Shown here one piece after another: positions 1-5,218 of a stretch of 5,218 nucleotides of DNA. The stretch is from Candidatus Bipolaricaulota bacterium. GTDB taxonomy: Bacteria; Bipolaricaulota; Bipolaricaulia; M55B111. Under the pieces are notes generated by a model. It did not search any database and had not been told where the DNA came from. It worked only from the letters and a program-made list of their open reading frames with translations. The first letter of the stretch is position 1. Every line of letters starts with the position of its first letter. The stretch is from positions 1 through 5,218 of the forward strand of contig JAGXLQ010000109.1 of NCBI GenBank assembly GCA_018334595.1, read 5' to 3'. The position numbers and the translations under genes were made by a program.

Positions 1-1761
1 GGGAGAAGCGCCCTGGCCATGGGGACCCAGAAGATGGTCAAGCGAAACGCCCTGACCAGGCGTCTGGCCTCCGTGGAGTCTCTTGGTTCAGTCGACACCA
101 TCTGTACCGATAAGACGGGTACTCTAACGGAAAACGAGATGACTGTCCAGAAGGTTTACACCTCCGGTGCCGAATATCCCCTTCACGAACTCTCCTTCGA
201 CGACGGGGAGGACTCAAATGATTATCCCGACGGTCTCCTGCTGTTCAAGACAGGGGTACTCTGTAACGACGCAAGTTTTACCGAGGAAGGGGAGGTCCTA
301 GGGGACCCAACTGAGGGAGCTCTGTTAAAATCCGCAAAGTCCGTCGGACTGGACCTCAACAGGTTGGGCAACGAGGAGAGTAGGGTCAGAGAGATACCCT
401 TCTCCTCCGCAAGAAAGATGATGACGACCGTATACGAGGACGGCAAGGACTCACTTTCCTTCACGAAGGGCGCTCCGGAAACCGTCCTGAAGCGCTGCGA
501 TAGTTACTGGGAAGGCGGAGAGGTAGTTGAACTCGCCGAGGACAAGAAAAGGGAATTCCAGGAGAAGATAGAGGAATTCGCGTCAAGCGCTCTTCGCGTC
601 CTTGGTTTCGCCACTAAATCAATTTGCGCTGAAGACCTGCAGGAACTCGGTGACGACGACCTTGAATCGGGACTCGCATTCGTCGGGATACAGGGGATGA
701 TGGACCCACCCCGGCCCGAGGTTCACGAGGCGATCACGGCGTGCCGGGACGCGGGGATAAGGACGGTCATGGTCACGGGAGACAACGCCCTAACCGCAAA
801 GGCAATTGGGGGTGAACTCGGGTTTCACGGTGACGTCCTCACCGGAAGTGAATTGGAGTCACTCTCCGATGTGGACCTGAGGAAGAGGGTTCCCGAGGTA
901 AACATATTTGCCCGTGTATCGCCCTCCGACAAGCTTAAGATACTCGAGGTCATAAAGGAGGAACAGGGACACATAGTGGCAATGACCGGGGACGGGGTCA
1001 ACGACGCTCCCTCACTCAAACGCTCCGACGTCGGTATCTCGATGGGTATCAGGGGCACGGACGTAGCAAGACAAGCGTCAGATATTGTCTTGCTCGACGA
1101 CAATTTTGCCTCAATTAAGGACGCAGTTGCCGAAGGCAGGGCGATCTTTGACAACATCCGCAAGTTCGTCTCGCTGTTGCTCTCCGGGAACCTGGCTGAG
1201 GTTCTGACCGTCTTCCTCGCCACTCTCTTCGGCCTGGGGCTGCCGCTGACTGCCCCGATGCTACTCTGGGTAAACCTCCTCACGGACGGGTTGCCGGCTG
1301 TTGCTCTGGGTGCCGACGGTAAGTCTCACGGGGTAATGAACAGGAGCCCTCGCCAGGAAGGAGAGGGGGTCATAAACAAGTTCATGGTCTACGTAATTTT
1401 GGGCATCGGCCTCAGCCTGACGGCACTAATCCTCTTCTCATTCAACCACATCCTCCCGGACCTGGCCAGGGCACGAACGGTTGCCTTTACGGAACTCGTC
1501 CTTATCGAACTGGTCGAAATCATCCCCATCAGGTCCTGTTTTGGCGTTCCGATAGAGCGTAACAGGTGGTTGTACGCTGCCGTCGCCTCCTCAATAGCAA
1601 TGCAGTTTGTCGTAATTTACAGCCCCCTTAACCAGTTCTTCGGACTGGTCCCACTTGACCTGGAGTCCTGGTACATCGTCCTAAGTGCCGTGGGGATCTT
1701 TAGCGCCTTCATCTGGATTTACATCTCGGTCGGACGAAGGTTCTTTAAAAAGGGCGACTAA
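1..1761 (+). CDS. P-type (P2A-like) cation-transporting ATPase, probably Ca2+; 5' end missing
   Basis: Integral membrane pump that couples ATP hydrolysis, through an aspartyl-phosphate, to cation export from the cytoplasm. The frame is open from base 1; the ATG at 19 is internal, because the codons before it already match the conserved ALA-(L/M)-G-x-Q stretch after M4. The A-domain and M1-M4 therefore lie upstream. Visible motifs: DKTGTLT with the phosphorylated Asp at 109-111; DPTE (304-315); KGAPE of the nucleotide-binding domain (466-480); DPPR (703-714); TGDN (775-786); TGDGVNDAP hinge (985-1011). Six C-terminal helices follow: M5 about 1165-1227, M6 about 1255-1290, M7 about 1381-1437, M8 about 1474-1536, M9 about 1567-1620, M10 about 1669-1734. 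Cation ligands of SERCA are kept by alignment: Asn (1189) and Glu (1198) in M5; Asn (1273), Thr (1282), Asp (1285) in M6; Glu (1507) in M8. This favours Ca2+ over Na+/K+ or Mg2+, but substrate is inferred. No convincing terminator follows. Confidence 0.93.
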   Translation, partial: GRSALAMGTQKMVKRNALTRRLASVESLGSVDTICTDKTGTLTENEMTVQKVYTSGAEYPLHELSFDDGEDSNDYPDGLLLFKTGVLCNDASFTEEGEVLGDPTEGALLKSAKSVGLDLNRLGNEESRVREIPFSSARKMMTTVYEDGKDSLSFTKGAPETVLKRCDSYWEGGEVVELAEDKKREFQEKIEEFASSALRVLGFATKSICAEDLQELGDDDLESGLAFVGIQGMMDPPRPEVHEAITACRDAGIRTVMVTGDNALTAKAIGGELGFHGDVLTGSELESLSDVDLRKRVPEVNIFARVSPSDKLKILEVIKEEQGHIVAMTGDGVNDAPSLKRSDVGISMGIRGTDVARQASDIVLLDDNFASIKDAVAEGRAIFDNIRKFVSLLLSGNLAEVLTVFLATLFGLGLPLTAPMLLWVNLLTDGLPAVALGADGKSHGVMNRSPRQEGEGVINKFMVYVILGIGLSLTALILFSFNHILPDLARARTVAFTELVLIELVEIIPIRSCFGVPIERNRWLYAAVASSIAMQFVVIYSPLNQFFGLVPLDLESWYIVLSAVGIFSAFIWIYISVGRRFFKKGD

Positions 1762-1782
1762 GCGGGGAGCCTCCTTTAAAAC

Positions 1783-1802
1783 TTCTTCATAATTTCTTTA
1801 CA
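1783..1802 (+). promoter_or_regulatory. Direct repeat with 11-bp period, candidate response-regulator site
   Basis: TTCTTCATA (1783-1791) and TTCTTTACA (1794-1802) match at 7 of 9 positions and are offset by 11 bp, about one helical turn. Tandem half-sites at this spacing are the usual target form for OmpR/PhoB-family regulators, and such a regulator is encoded just downstream of htrA. The first unit matches 7 of 8 positions of TTTTCATA, the octamer I recall as reported upstream of Bacillus htrA-type genes. The region is AT-rich, so chance is a real alternative. Confidence 0.3.
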
Positions 1803-1815
1803 TTAAATGTATAAC
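1786..1815 (+). promoter_or_regulatory. Candidate sigma-70-type promoter of htrA
   Basis: The 102-bp gap between the ATPase stop and htrA is AT-rich compared with both genes. The best -10 candidate is TATAAC (1810-1815), with TG just upstream at 1808-1809. A weak -35, TTCATA (1786-1791), lies 18 bp upstream. TTTACA (1797-1802) looks more like a -35 box but has no good -10 at 16-18 bp. A poor -35 overlapped by repeats would suit an activator-dependent promoter. Transcription would begin near 1822, giving a leader of about 40 nt. This is pattern matching only. Confidence 0.4.
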
Positions 1816-1849
1816 ATATCTTGGGAAAATTAGAACCAATATTCATCCT

Positions 1850-1856
1850 GGAGGAG
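1850..1856 (+). promoter_or_regulatory. Strong ribosome-binding site of htrA
   Basis: GGAGGAG is close to a perfect anti-Shine-Dalgarno match; its GGAGG core ends 9 nt before the ATG at 1864. An in-frame TAG at 1831-1833 and the absence of any other ATG, GTG or TTG codon between them fix 1864 as the htrA start. It contrasts with the weak or absent sites before the two downstream regulatory genes. Confidence 0.85.
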
Positions 1857-1863
1857 ATATAAA

Positions 1864-3330
1864 ATGAAGACGAGTGAAGGCAGAATTAAGGGACTTTCTC
1901 TTGTGCTCTTCTTGACGCTGAGCCTGGGGCTGATTTTTTCCGGGACCACCTCGATTACGGCGGTGGCCGCGGACGACATGGTCACCTCTCAGGAGACGGC
2001 AATAACGAGAACTGCGGAGAAGGTCGGTCCCGCCGTGGCCAGAGTGGAGGTCACGAGGACGGTCTCACAGGGGCCCAGTATCTTCGATAATCCTTTTTAC
2101 AGGTACTTCTTCGGAGAACCGGACGAGGAGGGAGAGCGGAAAGTTCAATCTCTGGGGTCCGGTTTCGCGATCAACTGGAATGATGAGAAATACGTATTGA
2201 CCAACGAGCACGTCGTAAGCAGTGCCGACGAGATCAGGCTAACCTTCAGCGACACCAAGACATACATGGCAGAAGTCGTTGGCAAGGACGAGATGATCGA
2301 TGTGGCAGTACTCAGGATTACCAAGGGTGGCAGTGTAGAAGATATCCCCACCGTTGAACTAGGGAACCCTGAGGAAACACCGATTGGAGCGTGGGTCGTG
2401 GCAATTGGAAACCCCGAAGGGTTTGAGAACACGGTGACCGCAGGGGTGTTAAGCGCAAAGAACAGGACCATTCGAAAACCCAGCGGCGAAGGAAGTTATC
2501 GGGACCTGTTGCAGACGGACGCTGCAGTTAACCCCGGAAACTCCGGGGGCCCGCTCGTAAACGTCAACGGAGAAGTAATCGGAATAAATACCGCGATCAT
2601 AAGGAGAAGCGAGCAGGGCGTCCCCATTACCGGTCTAAACTTCGCCGTATCGATAAACTCGGTAAAGAGCGTCATCTCCGAACTGGTAAGCGAGGGAAAG
2701 GTAACCCGAGCCTGGCTCGGCGTCGTCTACCAGGAGCTGAGCGCCTCGATGGCGGAAAAGTTCGGAGTTGAACCCGGAATCGGCGTCCTAATTTCCGAGG
2801 TAATGAAGGGTGATCCGGCGGAGAAAGCCGGGTTAGAGGCCGGAGACGTAATAACGAAGATCAACGGGGCGGTCATCAAGAGCGATACCCAGTTCCAGCA
2901 GGAGATAATGTACCGTTCGGTCGGCGAAGATATCGAGGTAACCTACGTCAGGGACGGAGAGGAGAAGACAACTACGGTTACCCTCGGCGAGCGGGACAGG
3001 GAAACGAGTCAGGTAACTACGGATAAGGACGAATTTACGGACGAGGACCTGGGAGTTACCCTACGTGAGAACTCGGAAGAGGTGGAGTCGAAATATGGAC
3101 TGGCAACGGACGAGGGTCTGGTCGTCATGGACGTGGAATCCTTTGGCCCCGCCAGAGACCTCAGACAGGGAGACGTACTCGTACAGGCGGGCATAAGTAG
3201 CGCCAGCCTGAAGGACCTTTCCACCGTAGAGGACTGGAAGGAGATATCGTCTTCCCTCGAGGAAGGTGAGGCGCTTCTGGTCAGGGTGTTGAGAGGAGCC
3301 AACTACAGGTGGGTCGTCCTAGAACGCTAA
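1864..3330 (+). CDS. htrA: HtrA/Do-family serine protease with two PDZ domains
   Basis: Exported ATP-independent serine protease (family S1C), expected to degrade or chaperone misfolded proteins outside the cytoplasmic membrane. Complete at 488 aa, normal for DegP/MucD-type members. A basic N-region and hydrophobic core (about residues 8-27) are followed by an Ala-rich A-V-A-A-D site (33-37), so a cleavable signal peptide is likely. The protease domain spans about 43-280, with catalytic His116 (TNEHVV), Asp146 (DVAVL) and Ser227 (GNSGGPL). The Phe-rich segment at 74-84 (FDNPFYRYFFG) is typical of the LA loop. PDZ1 covers about 283-376 (WLGV start; PAEKAGLEAGDVI core). An acidic linker (377-396) leads to a diverged PDZ2 at about 394-487. 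The start is fixed by a strong ribosome-binding site and an upstream in-frame stop. It lies upstream of a two-component pair on the same strand, suggesting stress control (inferred). Family assignment is very secure; the exact orthologue (DegP, DegQ, MucD or HtrA) cannot be told. Confidence 0.96.
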   Translation: MKTSEGRIKGLSLVLFLTLSLGLIFSGTTSITAVAADDMVTSQETAITRTAEKVGPAVARVEVTRTVSQGPSIFDNPFYRYFFGEPDEEGERKVQSLGSGFAINWNDEKYVLTNEHVVSSADEIRLTFSDTKTYMAEVVGKDEMIDVAVLRITKGGSVEDIPTVELGNPEETPIGAWVVAIGNPEGFENTVTAGVLSAKNRTIRKPSGEGSYRDLLQTDAAVNPGNSGGPLVNVNGEVIGINTAIIRRSEQGVPITGLNFAVSINSVKSVISELVSEGKVTRAWLGVVYQELSASMAEKFGVEPGIGVLISEVMKGDPAEKAGLEAGDVITKINGAVIKSDTQFQQEIMYRSVGEDIEVTYVRDGEEKTTTVTLGERDRETSQVTTDKDEFTDEDLGVTLRENSEEVESKYGLATDEGLVVMDVESFGPARDLRQGDVLVQAGISSASLKDLSTVEDWKEISSSLEEGEALLVRVLRGANYRWVVLER

Positions 3331-3346
3331 ATCAAACGTTCAATAC

Positions 3347-3375
3347 GGGGGCCCTAGTAAACGGGCCCCCTCTTT
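3347..3375 (+). terminator. GC-rich hairpin with short T-rich tail, terminator or attenuator
   Basis: GGGGGCCC (3347-3354) and GGGCCCCC (3363-3370) form a perfect 8-bp all-GC stem around an 8-nt loop. TCTTT (3371-3375) follows. The shape is that of an intrinsic terminator at the end of htrA, 16 nt after its stop, but the T tract is short and interrupted, so termination may be partial. Only 24 nt separate the stem from the next start codon, leaving no room for a separate promoter after it. Partial read-through, or protection of the htrA mRNA 3' end, are alternatives. Confidence 0.65.
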
Positions 3376-3394
3376 ACCCCAAACGTGACAAACA

Positions 3395-4108
3395 ATGAAC
3401 AAAACAATACTCGTGGTCGACGACGACGAAAGCCTCGTTGACCTGCTAAAAAAATACCTGGAAAAGGACGGATACAACGTCCTGACCGCCTACGACGGCA
3501 ACGCGGCCCTCAACCTGTTTAGACTCAGAGAGGTGGACCTCATCGTCCTCGACCTCATGCTCCCCAAGGTCAAGGGGCTAAACGTATGCCGCTCCATCCG
3601 TACGGAGTCCCAGGTTCCGATAATAATGCTTACCGCTAAGACTGACGAGGAGGATAGGATAAAGGGGCTCGACCTGGGGGCCGACGATTACGTAACTAAA
3701 CCCTTCAGCCCCGGGGAACTACTGGCGAGAATCAGGGCGGTACTCAGGCGCACCGCGGAGAGAAATCAGACTGAGGTCACGATCGGTGACCTCTCAGTCA
3801 ACTACGAGACCCACAACGTCCTCCTGGACAACGAGCCCGTTGACCTGACCCCGACTGAGTTCAAGATACTCTCCACCCTGGTAGATCAACCCCGCCGCGT
3901 CTTCTCCCGGCCGGACCTAATTCACGCCGCCCTTGGATACGGGTACGAGGGATTTGAACGTACGATCGACGTTCACATAAAGAACATCAGAAAAAAGATC
4001 GAACCGGACCATAAGGAACCCACGTACCTCAAGACCGTCCACGGAGTTGGCTACAAGTTGGACCCACCCACAAACGGAGAAAATAATACGGATTCAGATG
4101 ATCAATAA
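3395..4108 (+). CDS. OmpR/PhoB-family two-component response regulator
   Basis: Cytoplasmic DNA-binding regulator, activated by phosphotransfer from a histidine kinase, very probably the one encoded next. Complete at 237 aa, the usual size. Receiver domain about 3-118: acidic pocket Asp9-Asp10, phosphoacceptor Asp53 (VLDLMLP), conserved Thr80 (MLTA) and Lys102 (TKPF). Winged-helix DNA-binding domain about 126-223: LTPTEF at 151-156, recognition helix within ERTIDVHIKNIRKKI (188-202), and HGVGYKL wing at 216-222. A polar, acidic tail of about 15 residues follows. An in-frame TGA at 3386-3388 leaves ATG 3395 as the only reasonable start. No real Shine-Dalgarno is present; the best is GTGA at 3385-3388. 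The gene follows the hairpin after htrA and overlaps the kinase gene by 11 bp. The YEGFERTIDVHIKN stretch recalls BaeR-like regulators of Chloroflexota and Firmicutes. Targets are unknown; htrA is the obvious candidate. Confidence 0.95.
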   Translation: MNKTILVVDDDESLVDLLKKYLEKDGYNVLTAYDGNAALNLFRLREVDLIVLDLMLPKVKGLNVCRSIRTESQVPIIMLTAKTDEEDRIKGLDLGADDYVTKPFSPGELLARIRAVLRRTAERNQTEVTIGDLSVNYETHNVLLDNEPVDLTPTEFKILSTLVDQPRRVFSRPDLIHAALGYGYEGFERTIDVHIKNIRKKIEPDHKEPTYLKTVHGVGYKLDPPTNGENNTDSDDQ

Positions 4109-5218
4109 CTTAAGAGTTAAGCTGCTGGGCAGCTTTTTTCTCGTAGTTGCAATCGCCGTGGGGACGATTGCCTACATCGCCTCCATGGCGGCCGTAACTC
4201 AATTTGACCGATACGTCAGTCAGGATCAAGCAGAAAGATATCAGCGACTTGCACTAACCTACACGAACTACTTTCGATATTCGGGCGACTGGACCGAGGT
4301 GAACACCCTGACGGAAAAGGTTGCTGAAATGTATAGCGAGAGGGTCGTGTTAACCGATCCTAACGGCATAGTTATCAGCGACACGGCAGAGGAACTCGTC
4401 GGTAGGGAAATCAGCGAGAACTGGTCCAACAAAAAGATCAAACTCAGCCAGGGGGAGTACCCCATCGGCAGGATGTACATTAAGACCCAGGAGAGATCGG
4501 AACTACAAAATGCCTTCCTCAGCTCCGTAAACAAGTCCGTCATTACGGCAGCCATCATCGCCGGCATCGCTGGTATAGTGCTGGCAGCGTTTCTCTCCAG
4601 AAACATAGTTAACCCGGTGTTGAACCTGACGAGGGCAACGAAGAAGATGCAGGAGGGCGAGCTCGATCAACGGGTGGAGATAACCACTAACGACGAGATC
4701 GGCGCCTTGAGCAGAGCGTTCAATTCCCTGGCCAACAGGCTAAAACAGCAGAAACAGCTGCGGGAGGAGATGGTCAGCGACGTCGCTCACGAACTCCGAA
4801 ACCCCCTCTCGAATATTCAGGGTTACCTGGAGGGGTTAAAGGAAGGTATGGTCGAGCCAACCGAAGAGGTATTTCAGTCACTCCATCAACAGTCCTTGGT
4901 CCTGAACAGGTTGATTAACGACCTAAGAGATGTAAACCAGGCGAAGGTGGGCAAACTGGACCTGGAAAAGAAGCAGATAGTCCTGGAGGACGTGGCCTCC
5001 AACGCGATAAAAGCCGTGGAGAACAAGGCCCTGGAGAAGGAGGTTACAATTAACTCACACCTTCCAGATTCTACGCTAATTACAGCCGATCCGGAACGGA
5101 TATCGCAGGTCATCCGCAACCTCCTGGACAACGCGCTGACCCACACCCGGCCCGGTGGCAAGATAACCATAAGCGTAAGGCCAGAGGGAGAGGTAGTCGT
5201 GCTGCACGTTATTGATAC
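4098..5218 (+). CDS. Membrane sensor histidine kinase (HAMP, HisKA), 3' end missing
   Basis: Transmembrane kinase that autophosphorylates on His and passes the phosphate to the preceding regulator. 373 complete codons are present and the frame runs off the window. Order: TM1 about 9-32; extracytoplasmic sensor about 33-147, with VVLTDPNG (83-90) typical of PDC/PAS-like sensors; TM2 about 148-167; HAMP about 168-221 with Pro173 and a later DEIG; HisKA with H-box HELRNPL and phospho-acceptor His231; start of the ATPase domain with N-box NLLDNA (Asn341, Asn345). The sequence ends at V-I-D-(T), just at the G1 box (DTGxG), so the rest of the ATP lid is missing. The ATG at 4098 lies inside the regulator gene, 11 bp before its stop, and suggests translational coupling. 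GGAGA (4076-4080) is 17 nt away, too far for a good site; no ATG, GTG or TTG lies in frame nearby upstream. BaeS-like overall; the stimulus is unknown. Confidence 0.95.
   Translation, partial: MINNLRVKLLGSFFLVVAIAVGTIAYIASMAAVTQFDRYVSQDQAERYQRLALTYTNYFRYSGDWTEVNTLTEKVAEMYSERVVLTDPNGIVISDTAEELVGREISENWSNKKIKLSQGEYPIGRMYIKTQERSELQNAFLSSVNKSVITAAIIAGIAGIVLAAFLSRNIVNPVLNLTRATKKMQEGELDQRVEITTNDEIGALSRAFNSLANRLKQQKQLREEMVSDVAHELRNPLSNIQGYLEGLKEGMVEPTEEVFQSLHQQSLVLNRLINDLRDVNQAKVGKLDLEKKQIVLEDVASNAIKAVENKALEKEVTINSHLPDSTLITADPERISQVIRNLLDNALTHTRPGGKITISVRPEGEVVVLHVID

Noticed and set aside
19..21. ATG at 19 as the true start of the ATPase
   Set aside because: The frame is open to base 1, the preceding codons fit the conserved region after M4, and a real pump needs the A-domain and M1-M4 upstream. 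The gene is cut by the window edge.
825..1283. Minus-strand open frame of 152 codons inside the ATPase gene
   Set aside because: It lies wholly antisense to strongly conserved P-type ATPase motifs, its translation is Ser/Thr/Arg-rich with no recognisable domain, and it looks like a by-product of plus-strand codon use. The other minus-strand frames (222-464, 2145-2471, 3009-3302, 4268-4606, 4886-5170) were rejected for the same reason.
1762..1778. Terminator after the ATPase gene (GGGGAGCCTCCTTT)
   Set aside because: The only possible stem is GGA/TCC with a 3-nt loop plus G-T pairs, too weak to call, and the T run is only three bases.
3332..3360. Promoter for the regulator gene, with TAGTAA (3355-3360) in the hairpin loop as -10
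   Set aside because: The matching -35 position reads TCAAAC, and the -10 is a poor match inside a stem-loop. Not supportable without transcript data.
4092..4094. ATT at 4092 as an alternative kinase start with better spacing from GGAGA
   Set aside because: ATT starts are very rare; the ATG at 4098 gives a normal N-terminus (MINNLRVKLL before TM1) and a typical short overlap.
1..5218. Mobile element, CRISPR array, tRNA or rRNA, or a novel defence or biosynthetic system
   Set aside because: Almost all bases are covered by four well-known families; no long repeats, transposase motifs, tRNA-like folds or unexplained large gaps are visible.

Overview
The window (roughly 50-55% GC by eye) is a bacterial chromosomal segment with four protein genes, all on the + strand and nearly contiguous. 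They are the 3' part of a P-type cation (probably Ca2+) ATPase, a complete two-PDZ HtrA/Do-type serine protease, a complete OmpR-family response regulator, and the 5' part of its partner sensor histidine kinase, cut by the window end inside the ATP-binding domain. I see no RNA genes, mobile elements, CRISPR arrays, frameshifts or broken genes.

Organism: a strong GGAGGAG ribosome-binding site, frequent AGG (Arg) and ATA (Ile) codons, and acidic proteins fit a moderately GC-rich, possibly thermophilic or salt-adapted bacterium. The response regulator and kinase resemble BaeSR-like pairs common in Chloroflexota, Firmicutes and related candidate phyla. The phylum cannot be fixed from sequence alone. 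The two-PDZ protease is closer to DegP/MucD-type proteins than to the membrane-anchored, single-PDZ HtrA usual in Bacillus.

Layout: 1-1761 is the ATPase C-terminal part, from just after transmembrane helix M4. 1762-1863 is an AT-rich intergenic region with a candidate promoter, an 11-bp-period direct repeat, a small palindrome and a strong ribosome-binding site. 1864-3330 is htrA. 3331-3394 holds a perfect 8-bp GC hairpin followed by a short T-rich tail. 3395-4108 is the response regulator. 4098-5218 is the kinase, overlapping the regulator by 11 bp.

How they work together (inference): the protease next to a two-component pair recalls extracytoplasmic or secretion stress circuits (CssRS with HtrA/HtrB in Bacillus, CpxAR with DegP in E. 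coli). The kinase would sense envelope stress through an extracytoplasmic PDC/PAS-like domain, and the regulator would act on the htrA promoter. The hairpin between htrA and the regulator gene may set a ratio of abundant protease to scarce regulator. The ATPase is probably a separate transcription unit. I found no clearly unprecedented system; the most testable points are the repeat before htrA and the hairpin before the regulator gene.
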